NCBI RefSeq assembly: GCF_000340215.1
Contig: NW_006921532.1
Coordinates: 9,763,172-9,827,171, forward strand
Source of the DNA: Pseudocercospora fijiensis CIRAD86
Lineage: Eukaryota > Ascomycota > Dothideomycetes > Mycosphaerellales > Mycosphaerellaceae
Length of the DNA stretch: 64,000 bases
Direction: 5' to 3'
Position 1 is the stretch's first letter; each line of letters opens with the position of its first letter. Below are positions 11,990 through 24,327 of this stretch, in pieces. Under the pieces are notes generated by a model. It ran no database searches. It worked only from the letters and a program-made list of their open reading frames with translations, and was not told where the DNA came from. The translations under genes were made by a program, and so were the position numbers.

Positions 11990-14900
11990 CGGGACAGCTC
12001 CTTCTATTGTCGTATAGTCGGTATAGTCTCGTAGGAATTCCTCGATTGCTTCGCGGGCGAAGATAATATAGCGTAGAGGTTCCTAGGTCGTATCCTCGTC
12101 TAAGTACCCCTCCTATTATACCTCTCCCTATAGCCCGGGAGGGTTAAGATTTCCGAAATTTGTATTACTAAAGCTCTATCCGATAATCGCCCGCACTGTG
12201 CCTAAGGTAGATTCCGGCTCGTCTTCGGCCTAATCGGTAGCCTCGGTAGCTTCCGGTATTAGCGGGATGTCTTCGGAATCTGCAATTTCTCCGGCGGTTC
12301 TTAGGTTAATAACGTGTTTAACCGGGTAAATATTAAGATTTTCTAGGAGATCTAGTTCGTATACGTATATACCGATTTTCTTTATAATTCGGAAGGGTCC
12401 TAGATTTTTCTAGTCGAGCTTTTTCGAAGGTCGGTTAGTTCTAATATATCGTAAGTCGAGGTAGACGTAATCTCCGACCTAGTAATCTAGCGCGGCGCGT
12501 CTACGCTAATTAGCGTAGTACTTATACACTTCTTAGATATACCTTATCTCGTCCTAGAGCTCTTAGTAGGTCTAGGCTATTTAAAGAGCGAAGGTATCGG
12601 CGTCTCTTTCCGGATCGTTTGCTAGGGGCTCTAGTTCGATCTCTATCGGTTCTATACCGGTTCGAGGGTAAAATCTAGTAGAGGCGTAGAACGGCGTAGT
12701 CTAAGTTATAGCCGACTCCTAATTGTTAATAGTAAATTCAATAGAAGGCGTTAATCTTAGCTAGTCGTTTTAGTAGTAATTATAGAAGTACCTAATAATT
12801 TGCTCGATCTACGCGTTAGCCCGTTCGGTTTGCCCGTCGGTCTACGGGTAGTAAGCCGTTAAAAGGCGCGCTTAAATTTTTAATCGTTCGTAGAGGCGCT
12901 TCTAGAAACGGGCAACGAAATTCGGGCCGCGATTAGATACAATTAATTCAGGTAGGCCTATATCTTTCTATACGTCCCGGTAGAAGACCTAAGCCGTATT
13001 CTTTGCGGTTAGGCTACGGGCATTTAATACCTTCTTACGTTTTATAAGGCGGCAAACTACGACTAGCATATTTTAAAACTAGAGGCCGTTAAAGTCGGAT
13101 CCTTTCGGTAGGCCTATAATAAAATCTATTAAAATGTATTACTATAGTCGTAGAGGGACTTTAAGAGGTTTTAGTAGCCCTTACGGCTTACGCGTGTCTA
13201 CTTTCGCTCTACGGCATACTACGTAGTTCTTAACGAATCGGTTAATATCCCGGTATAGATTAGGCTAGTAGTACTACTTCCGGAGCTAAGACAACATCTT
13301 AGCTCGACCGGGATATACTATTCCGAGAGGGTTATAAGCGGAACGCATAATCTAGTCGCGTAAATCTTCGAAATCCGGGACGTAGAGGGCATTTCTAAAT
13401 ATTATACGGGGTACTCGCGGTAGAGTTCTACGGAGCTCGTACTCTAAGAGAGAAATATTCTTATATAACCGCTCCTCGTTCTATAAAGCTTGAATTAGAC
13501 CTTTAGTAAAAGCGTCTTCGGCGTATACTATCGTAAGCTGCTATTCGAGCTAGGTAGGTTCGAGGAGGTCCTATACTTCCTCTTCGCTTTCCTAGTCGCT
13601 ATCTAAGCTTTCTAAACTCGTATCTTCGTCGTCCGAGCTATCGTCGTCTCCGAGAAAGGCGGGAGCGGCTATTAGTATAAAGGATACTACGAGAGGCTCT
13701 AGGCCGGTAAAGTCGTCTCCGAGGAGCTCGTATAGTTCCTAGCTAAGGTTGTACTCCTTAAGGATAGACTGTTCTTTACGCTACGGACTTCGATCTAAAG
13801 GCGAGTCTCCGTTACGCCTCGTAAGTACGTCGGCCTATAAGTTTGCTTTACCGGGCGTATACTAAATAACGAAGTTAAATCGGGAAAGAAACTTACTCTA
13901 GCGTACCTGCCTACGGCTAAGGATTTTGCTCTTAAGAAAGTAGATAAGGTTCTTATAATCCGAGCTAACCTAGATCGGTAACTTAGAACCTTCGAGTTCT
14001 AGATACTATTCTTCGAAAGCCTTAACGATTACGAGGAGCTCCTTATCGTAGATGTCGTAATTACATTCCGCGGAGGACATTTTCTTAGAGAGGTAGGCTA
14101 CGGGTAGCTACGTATCTTCTAGGGTCGTTCGTTAAAAGAGAACGGCGCTAGTTATACCGTCGGAAGTATCGGTTTCTAGGCGCGTTTCTTTATCGAAGTC
14201 GAAGTACTATAGGATCGGTACGGTCGTAAAACTTTGCTATAACTAGTCGAAGGCTTCTTAATAGGCCGGTAACTATTTAAATTTAACGTCTTTCTACGTA
14301 AGTGCCGTAAGTAGACGGGCGATTCCGCTAAAATTCTATATAAATCTCCGGTAGAAGTTAGCAAAACTAAGGAAGCCCTAGACTTCTTTTACGTTTCGTA
14401 GTACTCCCTAGTTTAGAACGGCTTCGATCTTGCCGGGATCTATTCGAATACCTTCTAAAGAGACAATAAGGCCGAGGAATTTTACCTCTTGCTTATAGAA
14501 TTCGCACTTATCGATGTCGATATATAGTCTAGCTTCTGCGAGTTTCTTAAGTACCTTTTCGATATGTTCGTAGTATTCCGCTTTCGTTTTGCTATAAATT
14601 AGGATGTCGTCTATATACGCCGAGACGAAGGCGTCTAGGAATTCTTTAAGCGTATCGTTAATATATAATTAGAACGTACTAGGTCCGTTATAGAGCCCGA
14701 ACGGCAAGACTAGGTATTTAAAAAGGCTGTAACGGGTTCGGAAGGCTATTAACTATTCGTCTCCCTTAGTAATATAGATTGCATTAAAGGCGGCGATTAC
14801 GTCGAGCTTAGTAAACTAGCGAGCCTTCGAAAGGCGTTCGAGCGTTTCGTTTATAAGAGGGATTAGGTAGCGGTTCTTTTTCGTTAACGCGTTAAGGCCC

Positions 14901-17100
14901 TAGTAGTCTACGTAGAAACGGAGACCTCCGCCGGGTTTCCGGGCAAATATAACTAGCGCAGCTGCTTCGGAGGAACTAGGGCGGATAAAGCCCTTTTATA
15001 GGTTGTCTTCTAGGTATTTCTTTAGTACGAGGAGCTTATCTCGAGATATCGAGTAGAGAGAGCCGTACGGCGGCGGCTTACCGTCGATTAGCTCGATTTT
15101 GTAGTCGATACCTAGCCGGTACGGTAGCAGAATGTCGGCGTTCTTCTTCGAAAACTAGTAGAGTCGGTGCTAATACTCCTTCGGTAGTTTCGTTCTTAGA
15201 TCTATTAGTTCTTCGTCGAACTTTCGGATAGCCTTCTCGATATCCTATATTATTATAGCGAAGATCTAAGTGCGTTTATCGCGGGTAAGACGCGAGAAGG
15301 CAGCCGCGCTAATAGCGAATATAGTACGATCTTAGGGAGTATCGGAGGTAGAACTAGATTCGTTAAAGTAGTGCTTAGCGTAATGCTTACTCGTAAAGGA
15401 TAGAGATTCGGAGGCCTAGTCGATAACCGGGTTGTGCTTTTTAAGCTAAGGAAGACTAAGAATAACGGGGTAAGTCTTCGGGAGTTTCGTAAGGAAAAAC
15501 ATAACGTGTTCGGTATATAGGCCGATAGTAATAGATAAGTAGCAGATCTAGGTTACCTTGCCGGCGGCCGCGGTCGTACCGTTAAACATTTCTAACTCCC
15601 GAGCGTATATAAGGTCTTAGAACGTTAAGCCGAGCTCTCTCGCATAGTCGTAATCTATAAACGAGTAGCCGGTTGCGCCGTTATTAATAAGAGCTATAGT
15701 TTTTAATAATTTCTTTTAATTTCCTATTAACGTTTCTACTACGAAAGGCTAGTAGACTAACTCTTTCTCTATAGCCGAGCTAGAGAAAGGGAAGGTAGTA
15801 GTAGATACTCTTAGTTTTAGAACGAATAAACCTTATAAGCGACTATATATAAGGTTTAAGCTTTTCCCTAGCTGCTCGGAGTAGCGCTAGCCGGTAAAGG
15901 CGTATCTAGAGTCGTAACATTCGCGGTAGCGACTCGCTATATCGTTAGCGTATTTAGCCGGCCGACGAGAGACAGACAGAGGCGAGTAATATATCCTTTT
16001 ACTCTATAGTAGATATATTCTCCTACTATACGGCGACGCTACTTCTCTTCTTCCGAAAGCTTACTATTTACTAGGAGCGCGCGTAGACGGGCGCCGAGCG
16101 AGGTAGCGCTTAAATCTATCGGATCGGCGGTAGGCTAAGCGCCTAGCGGTATTAGGGCTATAGCCGGAGCTAGTACTAAAGCCGGCGTCTAAGCTATCTA
16201 TAACTTCGACGGTAGCGTAGCGAACGGCGACGTAAAGCGACTAGTATTCGTACGGGCGCCTCCGCGGTTAGCGATAATTTTCGCGAAGTTTCGAGTCGTA
16301 TTATCGATACGCGTAAGTAAGGCGTATAGTTCGGTAATGTTTAGATTCTCCGTATCCTTATCGCGGACTTATAGCATTATTTCTTCGCTAAGGCCACGTA
16401 CTAAGATCTACTTAGCGACGTCCGGGGGGTATTCGGCGTACCTAATCTCGTATTAGAAGGCGGTATAGTATTCTTAGTAGGTCTTGTTTGCTTGCTTAAG
16501 TTTGTCTAAGTTTAGACGCGTAGTTTGCTTACGGTCGGGGTCGCCGAAACTAGCGTCGAGGGCCTTCTAGATAGTAGCCGTTATAGTTGTTTCTATATTT
16601 TCTAAGAGGCTACGGCAGGAATCGAGGGCGGAGCTACCGAGTAGAGAAAACATAAATCCGGTCTTTAAGGCTTTAGTCGGATAGTAGTCGGCGTTAGCGA
16701 GAAAGCGGATCTTAACCTATATCTTAAATTCTTTATATACTTTACGCTTACCGGTAAAGCGTTCGGGGTCGCTTAGCTTCTTACTCTTGTTCGAAGTAGG
16801 TATAAATAGGTAAGAGACAGGTACCGCGGCGCCTAGGCGAGTAGAGGCGAGCTACGACTAGAGGCAGCCTACCTCGTCTTTTTTTTCCGCGATAGAAGCA
16901 TTCGCGTCGCTAAGAGCCGTACTAAGGCTAGTACGGGAAACCGAGAGGAAACGAGTAGCATCTTTATAAGCCTTAAGCAGGTTAACGAGTAGTTCTAGGT
17001 CGGTAGCGTAGGCGTAGTCTAGCTATTCGCGCGTAGCGGGGATTTTATTCTATACTAAGCTTAAAAAATCGGGTACTTCGTTAGGTCTTGTGTTTTAAAT
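11990..17100 (-). pseudogene. Gag-pol remnant of the outer gypsy element
   Basis: Minus-strand order is gag (about 17.1-16.2 kb, with the FGDP..K..L.KLKQ-type gag core), protease, reverse transcriptase, RNase H and integrase. The protease is near 15.7 kb, and its active-site loop reads N-N-G-A where retropepsins have D-S/T-G-A. The RT spans about 15.2-14.4 kb, with FYVDY and an intact YIDD near 14603-14621. RNase H lies at about 14.3-13.8 kb and shows the YDIYDKELL and SDYKNL contexts. Integrase remnants are at about 13.4-12.5 kb, and a possible chromodomain-like tail at about 12.2-12.0 kb. Dozens of TAG/TAA codons stand where Trp or Gln are expected. Only short frames remain open. It is a RIP-inactivated polyprotein. 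Confidence 0.85.
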
Positions 17101-17154
17101 CTATTCGTCGGGCGTGTCTATCTTAATAGAGGCGTTTTTTAAGGCAGTTCGTAA

Positions 17155-17300
17155 TATAAGGGTTAGTAGCTAAGTAGTAAGAATATATACGAAACTTTAA
17201 ACTAAACTAAAAGGAGTACTAAATTAATATAGCTACTATCTATATAAGACGAACTACGAAGAAAAGAAGAAGGGTGCCTTAGAGGGAGAGCCCCTTCCTT
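17155..17300 (-). repeat. Right LTR of the outer element, first segment
   Basis: Matches the first 146 bp of the left LTR (11140-11285 equivalent). It is cut at 17300 by the inner element; the last five bases, tcctt (17296-17300), are the inner target-site duplication. Confidence 0.9.
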
Positions 17301-17497
17301 TATTAGGGCTAAAGAGGCTATACGTGATTAGCATGTGACTAGGCCGAGTGAAGCTAGGGTCTTAATGCCTTAGGTAGGGCTTAGTGCTTAGCGTTAGGCC
17401 AACTCTCCTGCCTTCCTCCCTCTCCTCCTAGATCTCTATCGAATACTAAACTGATTCACTACCACCCTATCTACCTACTAACATAACCCTTCTCACA
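17301..17497 (+). repeat. 5' LTR of the inner gypsy element
   Basis: 197 bp, the same length as the 3' LTR. The roughly dozen differences between the two copies that I compared are all C/T or G/A in CpA/TpG context. Confidence 0.92.
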
Positions 17498-17717
17498 TAG
17501 TATTCGATCCACCCTTTAAGGGCAGCAGCTAGATAGTCCTTATTTCAAGCTTTTAGTAGTATAGCTACGAAAACCATCGATTTAACTATATTGCGCCCGA
17601 AGAACGGGACCTATACGTACCATTCTATCGAAACAACCGTACTAATTATTAAGCAAGGCCTTCTATACAGCCCATTACACTAAGTTAAGCACACTAGACC
17701 GATATTCACTAATTCCG

Positions 17718-20700
17718 CTACATCCGCATCTTAGGGGCTAATAATACATTATTAGTGTCACCCCCTATTACAATAGCCGGCTTATTACGAAGCAACAACA
17801 ACCGTGCTGCCGCTAGCAGCGCTAGCAATAACAATGCTAGTAGCACAGCACCTACTAAAGTGCCTGCTAAAGCACCTGCTAAGGTGCCTGCTAAAGAGCC
17901 TGCTGCTAGGCCTGCCGAAGAACCTGTAGTTCTAGGTAACGACCTAGAATTGCCTGTCGACGATATTCTCAACAATATTGTTAACCGTCGATATAGCTAA
18001 CCAGCCTTTAGCCCCCAACCAGTAGGGAGACTCTAAGAAGCTACCCAAAACAGGCTTACTGCCCTACGTTAAGAACAACAGCTAAAGGATAATCTCCTCG
18101 AGATTCGCCGCCTATAGGAAGCCCTGACAACCACTACTAGACTAGAACTAGTAGCAGTACCTTCCATTCAAAAGAAGGATGCTAAGCTTAAAGACTGTAC
18201 CGTATTTGATAGCTCTAGCCGCAAGCAGTATAATAATTATATACGTAATTGTAAATTGAACTAGCGGAATGCACTAAGGGCCCTACTAGACGACTATTCG
18301 CTAGTCGTCTATGCTATGCAATACATTAATAGAGACCCAAAACGTACCTAGGATAACCATTTCGACTCCCTTACTAATCAGACCGCTGTTTAGTAGCAAG
18401 ACTATAAGACTATTATGCTAGACACCCTTAGAAATCCTATACTAAGGCAACAACACGCTTAGGACTAATACCTTCGAGCTAAACAAAAGACTAATTAATC
18501 GGCTCGCTTATTTGAGGCCTATTTAAAGACCCTTAAGGACGATTTGCTAGCTAAGACCGACTCTATCTAGATTTCCGAAATACGCCCTAAATTGCGATAG
18601 GAATTAGTCCTTAAATTGGACCGCCGTCGTGTGTTCGAACAGGCCAACCTAACACGCATTCAATTCATAGTCGAAGTAGAAACAGCCGAACGGGCTGTTT
18701 AGCTCTAATAACGACTAGAATCGAGGATCCGACTAGCTAGTACTAATCGCGGCAGTCGTAGTAGCCGCGGAGGAAACTAAGGTTCCTACTATAACAACAA
18801 TGCTAACAATAGGAACAGTAATAATAACCGTGGAAGAGGCCGTAGCCGCCGGCTATATAGAGGAGGCCGCGACAGGGGCCGTAGAAGGGGCTCGTATCCT
18901 TATAACGCTAACCGCTTAACTAACAACAACAGCTACGGCAGTCTACTAACTAGATTGAAGTGCTTCAATTGCGACAGCACTAGCTATCTGCTAGGCTAAT
19001 ACGACAAACCTAGGGATTAGGCCCGAGTCGACCGTGCTGCCGCTAAGTACCGAAAGTACCTTTTAGCAGCCAACGCTACCCCTATAGGCCAACCTTCGAA
19101 AAAAGAGTAAGCGCCGTACTAACTGTTAGCCTCGTGCGGCGTAAAACTATCGACATTGTGCTAGCTATTATACATACCTGTCTCGTATCGGACACGCATA
19201 GAACTAACTATAAGACTAAGGTTATACTAGATCTAGGAAATTCAGTTAGTGCCCTTATCAGCCATCGCCTAGCTAAGCAATTAGACCTTCGATAACTGCC
19301 TAGGACTAACCTGCTAACCCTTGCCTAGTTTAATAACGCTCGGCACTTAACCTACGGAGCCTACTATGTCTATATAGCCCTAAGAGACGACCTCGGCAAT
19401 AAGCGCCTGCTGAACTTTACTGCCTACGCAGTAGACATAGACAGCCTCCTATCTAAGATTGTTATTAGTAACCCTGTTCTTAAGTACTATACTATAGTTA
19501 TAGACTTAGGCAGTCAACAATAGCGATTTAGAATCGCTAGGAAAGAGGACATTGAATACATTAATGTTAGCGAGTGCCCTAATAATATTAGGGTCCTATT
19601 TATTAGCAACCTAACCCTAGCTAATCCGACGGCCGACCTGCTCGGTAGTAATAACGATAAACTAGTGCCCCCTAATAGCATAGATCCTAAACAACTTAGG
19701 CGTATACTAGAACCTATTCGAGAGACCTATATTAATGTGTTTAAACACTACCTAGCATCGACATTGCCTATATTCAAAGAGACGGATTATAAGATTAATA
19801 TTATAGAGGGCAAGGAGGTTCCTTTTAGACTACTCTACAACCTTAGTAAGCGCGAGCTTACTATATTGCGTAAGTACCTAGAAGAAAACCTAGCTAATAG
19901 TCGTATTCGGTATAGTAACAGCCCTGCTAGTGCACCTATCCTGTTCGTACTAAAGAAGGATAGTAGCCTACGCCTATATATCGACTATCGTAGGCTCAAT
20001 GCTGTTACTATTAAAGACCGCTGTCCACTTCCGCTTATTAATAAGACCCTCGACCGCCTTTCTAGTGCCTACTACTACACTATACTAGACATTAAGGATG
20101 CATACTATCGCATTCGTATTCGCAAGGGCGATAAATGGAAGATAGCCTTTCGTACTCGCTATAGCTATTTTAAGTACTTAGTTATGCTATTTAGGCTAGC
20201 TAATGCCCCTGCTACATTCTAGTCCTATATTAATCGGGCCCTGTTAGGCCTATTAGATCACCTCTATGTAGTTTACCTAGATAACATCCTAGTTTATATA
20301 CACTCTCCTAACATTGCGGAACACTAGGCTGCAGTCCGTAAGGTACTCGATCGCCTAAGGGCCTATAGCTTGTATTGCAAGCCTTCTAAATGCACCTTTG
20401 CTGCTAAAGAGGTATTATTCCTCGGCTTCCTCGTGTTAACTAAGGGTATTAAGGCTAATCCTAATCGGATTAAAACTATTACTAAATAGCCTGTTCCTAC
20501 GTCAATTAAGGAGCTATAGTCGTTCCTCGGTTTTGCTAACTTCTATCGCCGATTTATTAAGGGCTATTTACGGCATGTAATGCCCCTAACTGAGCTTACT
20601 AAAACTAAGGCTAACCCGACTAGAGAGTTTAAATAGACTAACAAGGCGCGAGCCGCTTTTAACGGTTTGAAGCAGCGCTTTACTAAAGTCCCCTTGTTAT

Positions 20701-22900
20701 ACCATTTCGTACTAAGTAAACAGATCCGCATTAAGACTAACGCTTTACAGTTTGCTGTATTAGCTATTATGTTACAATAGGCTAATAACAATTACTAGTA
20801 CCCGATTGCCTTCTTCTCGAGGAAGATAATTAATGCTAAGCGTCGCTACGAGACCTACGAGCAAGAGCTCTTAGCTATTATTGAGGCCTTTAAGCATTAG
20901 AGGCATTACCTCGATAGGGCCTAATATACGATACAGGTCTATATAGACTATAACAACCTCCGTAGCATCACTAAGGTTACTAGAGTTATAGGTCGACAGG
21001 CTAGATAGGCCGTCTACCTCGCTAGGTTTGATTTTAATATATTATATCGGCTAGGCGTAAGTAACCCTACTAATAGCCTATCGAGGCGACCTAATTACAA
21101 CAGCGGGACTTAGCAATCCATCAATTCATTGTTTCCAACCCTATAGTATAAGATTGCTATAGCCCGTGTTGTTAATAAGCAAGCGCAGGATAAGCGGCTT
21201 ACCGGACTCCGCGACGGCTTGAAGCATGTTAATGCTCTTGCTATATTAATAGTGCGTATTAAGGCAAAGGCTAAGGATATAGATAGGAGAAGTTATAATA
21301 ACTCCCTAGTCGATATCGCTATATATAGTAACAGCGATCAAAGCACTAATGCAGTTAATCCGGCTGCTAGTGCTACTAGATGCATATAGTACGTACTACG
21401 CAAGATAGCGAGAGTGCTATTAAGCGAACTTATAGAAGGGGATAGACGAGCGTTTATAGATAAGCTGTTACATGCTTAGCAAAGGGACGCTTTTGCTGCT
21501 GCTCGTATAGATTAGCTTAGAAGTGGCCGTAAGACTAGATCTAGCAAGAATTGGTCGATCGATGCTAATAGCTATTTGCGCTATAAGGGCAGGCTCTATG
21601 TCCCTACCGAGCATTCGATCCGACAAGAGCTTCTCAAGCGACACTATAATAGTAAGCTTGCCGGTTACTATAGTATAGAGAGGTCGCACGAGTTACTATC
21701 GCGCATATACTACTAGCCAAATAGTAAGCGGGATATAAAGGACTACGTAAACACGTGTGCCGTATATTAACGAGTTAAAGCACTAAAGCACTTACTATTT
21801 AGCGAGTTGTCTTCACTCCCTGTTCTAAAGAAGCCATTTGCTAAGCTTATAATAGATTTCATTATAGGTCTCCCGCCTACTAAGCGTAGGGGCAGCAAGG
21901 ATGTGTATAATGCTATCCTAGTTGTCGTAGATCGGTTCACTAAGGGCGCTCGTTATATTCCTGCCCGAAAGGATTAGACGGCTATTAACCTAGCTAAGTC
22001 GCTATAGAGCAACATCTTCTGTAGCTATTAGGGAACCCCTAAGGGGATAGTCTCCGATCGAGGCCCGATATTTACATCTTACTATTAGAGTGAGATTTGC
22101 CTATAGCTAAGACTTAAGCATCGCCTGTCTATAGCATTCTATCTATAAATAGATGGTTAGACCGAAAGGTAGAATGCTACGCTATAGTAGTACCTACGCA
22201 GCTATATCAATAAGAACCCTAATAACTAAGTCAACCTCCTACAACTAGCCGAATTCGTATACAACAACAGTGTCCACTTATCTACTAAGGTGTTACCTTA
22301 CTTCGCTATAATAGGAAGCAACCCTACGCTGCTATAAGACCCCCTATCGCTCGAGGCCGAGCGCAAGGAAAGGGAAGCGTGTTAAGTACTAACACCTAAG
22401 ACACTAGCGGCTATTAAGAGGGTTTAAAAGATGCGAGAGATTCACGCTAAGATAGCTAACAAACTAGCGAAGGCCTAGGCCTATTAGAAGGCCTATTACG
22501 ACAAACACTATATACCGATAACCTTTAAGCAAGGCGACATAGTTATGCTAAGCACTAAGAACCTCCGCATCCGTAAGCACCTATCCCCTAATAGCAAAAC
22601 AAGGCCTAAGCTCGCACTAAGATACATTAGTCCATTCTGCATTCGAGAAGTTAAGGGCTCCTCCGTATAGGCCTACTAGTTATAGCTCCTACTACACTAC
22701 ACTATCTATAACACCTTCTATATCTCCCTTCTTAAACTATACCACCACCGCGGAGACTCTAATAAAGAAGCCCCTACTAAACATAAAGACATACTGGCGG
22801 ATAGTAAGGAACTGTAGTCTGTAGAACGTATTCTAAAGCACATAGCCCTCGTAATAATAAGAACAACCCTCGGAAGCGGACATAGCTAGGTCTTTTAAGA
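17718..22900 (+). pseudogene. Gag-pol remnant of the inner gypsy element
   Basis: Gag occupies about 17.6-18.8 kb. It includes an open 81-codon stretch at 17755-18000 with a Lys-Ala-Pro repeat, and ends in a zinc-knuckle relic near 18960 (CFNC followed by damaged His and Cys positions). Protease-like sequence lies at about 19.2-19.5 kb. The RT contains the longest open frame (19665-20222) with LYIDYRRLN and DIKDAYY motifs. The catalytic YxDD box at 20274-20285 reads YLDN, a G-to-A change in TpG context. RNase H continues to about 21.0 kb (YETYEQELLAI) and integrase spans about 21.7-22.3 kb (VVVDRFTKGARY, VSDRGP). In-frame TAG/TAA codons at former Gln/Trp positions make it non-functional. Confidence 0.88.
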
Positions 22901-23250
22901 GTAGACGCAAAGAACTCGGTACGATATTACGTAGAGCGGAGGCAGGGCTATAATACCTCGTACGTCTACCTATTATAGTAGGGAAGACGCGCTCGTATTG
23001 TAATTAGTCGAAGGCCCTTAATTCTTGTAGATACATATTACTTTATAGTTTATTGTATATAGGGATAGCGCAGTTAGAGTTGGACATTGTATTAGAAGGT
23101 GAGGTTTAATATAGTTACATAATTAGGTAGTTAAGTGTTTAATTTAGCGCGGACTAAGCGGCTTATTAGACCTGCTAAGTTAGTAGCAATAGGGGTTAAG
23201 ACTAGAACAAAGACCGGCTACGAGGGCGCGGCCTTTGGAAGGGAAGCGTA

Positions 23251-23447
23251 TATTAGGGCTAAAGAGGCTATACGTGATTAGCATATAACTAGGCCGAGTA
23301 AAGCTAGGGTCTTGATGCCTTAGGCAGGGCTTGGTGCTTAGCGTTAGGCTAACTCTCCTGCCTTCCTCCCTCTCCTCCTAGATCTCTATCGAATACTAAA
23401 CTAATTTACTACTACCCTATCTACCTGCTAACATAACCCTTCTTACA
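23251..23447 (+). repeat. 3' LTR of the inner gypsy element
   Basis: 197-bp direct repeat of 17301-17497. It is followed by the target-site duplication tcctt at 23448-23452 and then the remainder of the outer LTR. Confidence 0.92.
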
Positions 23448-23452
23448 TCCTT

Positions 23453-24016
23453 AGTATTCTGCCCTATAGCCGTCTAGCGCGTCCGACGCGTAAGCGTAAG
23501 CACGTATATCCTACTTATCCGCTGTCTCGTAGCGCCTTTATCTTCTAGCTAACTAGCGTAGCGCGCGTATACGAACTCGTTTAACCGCTCTTAAGCAAAT
23601 ATGTTTCTCCTAGCTCTTCCCTATCTTCCGGTTCCTTCCTACTACTCGGATCTGTCCTACGACTCTATATATCTCGCTTACTATCGTCCGTATATACGTA
23701 CGCGTAGTTTAGTATAGTCCCGTCGTTCGTATATTAATATATAACGTATTATTCTACTATATACGGCCTCCGCGGGAGTCCCTAAGATATTACGTTATAC
23801 GGCTAAGTAGGCGACTTAGGCGTCCTAGGCGACTTAGGCGTACTAGGCGTACTAGGCGTACTAGGCGTACTAGGCGTACTAGGCGACCTAGGCTAACTAG
23901 GCGACCTACTTCGCTAGGGGCCCCTACTACTAAGGCAACTCAAATCCGACATTACTTTATAGTATAGCGGCTAGCTTATAGGACTTGTCGGTACTTTCTA
24001 GGCAGCTACTATAATA
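23453..24016 (-). repeat. Right LTR of the outer element, second segment
   Basis: 564 bp continuing the outer LTR after the inner insertion; with 17155-17300 it sums to 710 bp. It carries the same decamer array (about 23808-23919) with the same number of gcgtactagg units as the left LTR. Confidence 0.9.
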
Positions 24017-24021
24017 ATATC

Positions 24022-24267
24022 TTAATAAATATTAATTCGATTTCTATAAAAATTACACCGTTAGAACTGCGCGGGTCGGTTCTATTAAACGTGAAATTTT
24101 TATAGAAATCGACTACCTTTGAATTTAGTATTAGTAGGTATTAGCTAGTATTAGCTCTAACTTCGGCGGTTAATATCTTAATAAATATTAATCCGATTTC
24201 TATAAAAATTATACCGTTAGAACCGCGCGGGTCGGTTCTATTAAACGTGAAATTTTTATAGAAATCG
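24022..24267. repeat. 156-bp hairpin satellite, right part (1.6 units)
   Basis: Continues the array of 10514-11139 in phase once the outer element and one copy of its target duplication are removed. Hairpins lie at 24038-24111 and 24194-24267. The array stops exactly at the end of the last hairpin arm. Confidence 0.9.
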
Positions 24268-24327
24268 AGCTATTAGCTCCTACTTTATAAGTATATAGAG
24301 AGTATTAGTTTCTATTCTATATATATC

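Larger units (their letters stand above)
17301..23447 (+). mobile_element. Gypsy-type LTR retrotransposon (inner, plus strand)
   Basis: A 6147-bp element with 197-bp LTRs at 17301-17497 and 23251-23447. The target-site duplication is tcctt at 17296-17300 and 23448-23452. LTRs start tatta (TG after RIP) and end aca. A purine-rich tract, ggaagggaagcgta, precedes the 3' LTR. Gag-pol reads on the plus strand. It keeps many more CpA and TpG dinucleotides and longer open stretches than its surroundings, which fits its being the last insertion in the nest. Confidence 0.93.
11140..24016 (-). mobile_element. Gypsy-type LTR retrotransposon (outer, minus strand), interrupted by a second element
   Basis: The LTRs are 710 bp each: 11140-11849 on the left, and 17155-17300 plus 23453-24016 on the right, where 6147 bp of another element plus its 5-bp target duplication intervene. 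The two reconstructed LTR lengths agree exactly. The target-site duplication is atatc at 11135-11139 and 24017-24021. LTR ends read ta...ta, as expected for TG...CA after RIP. A G-run polypurine tract next to the left LTR (about 11850-11865, C-run on the plus strand) and the reading direction of pol both give minus-strand orientation. It inserted into the 156-bp satellite, whose phase is preserved across it. Confidence 0.92.

Noticed and set aside
14176..14364. 62-codon minus-strand open frame in the outer element
   Set aside because: It is an off-frame shadow of the RNase H region. The true frame there contains several stops.
17718..17975. 85-codon minus-strand Leu/Ala-rich frame
   Set aside because: Antisense shadow of the Ala/Pro/Lys repeat in the inner gag; not a membrane protein gene.
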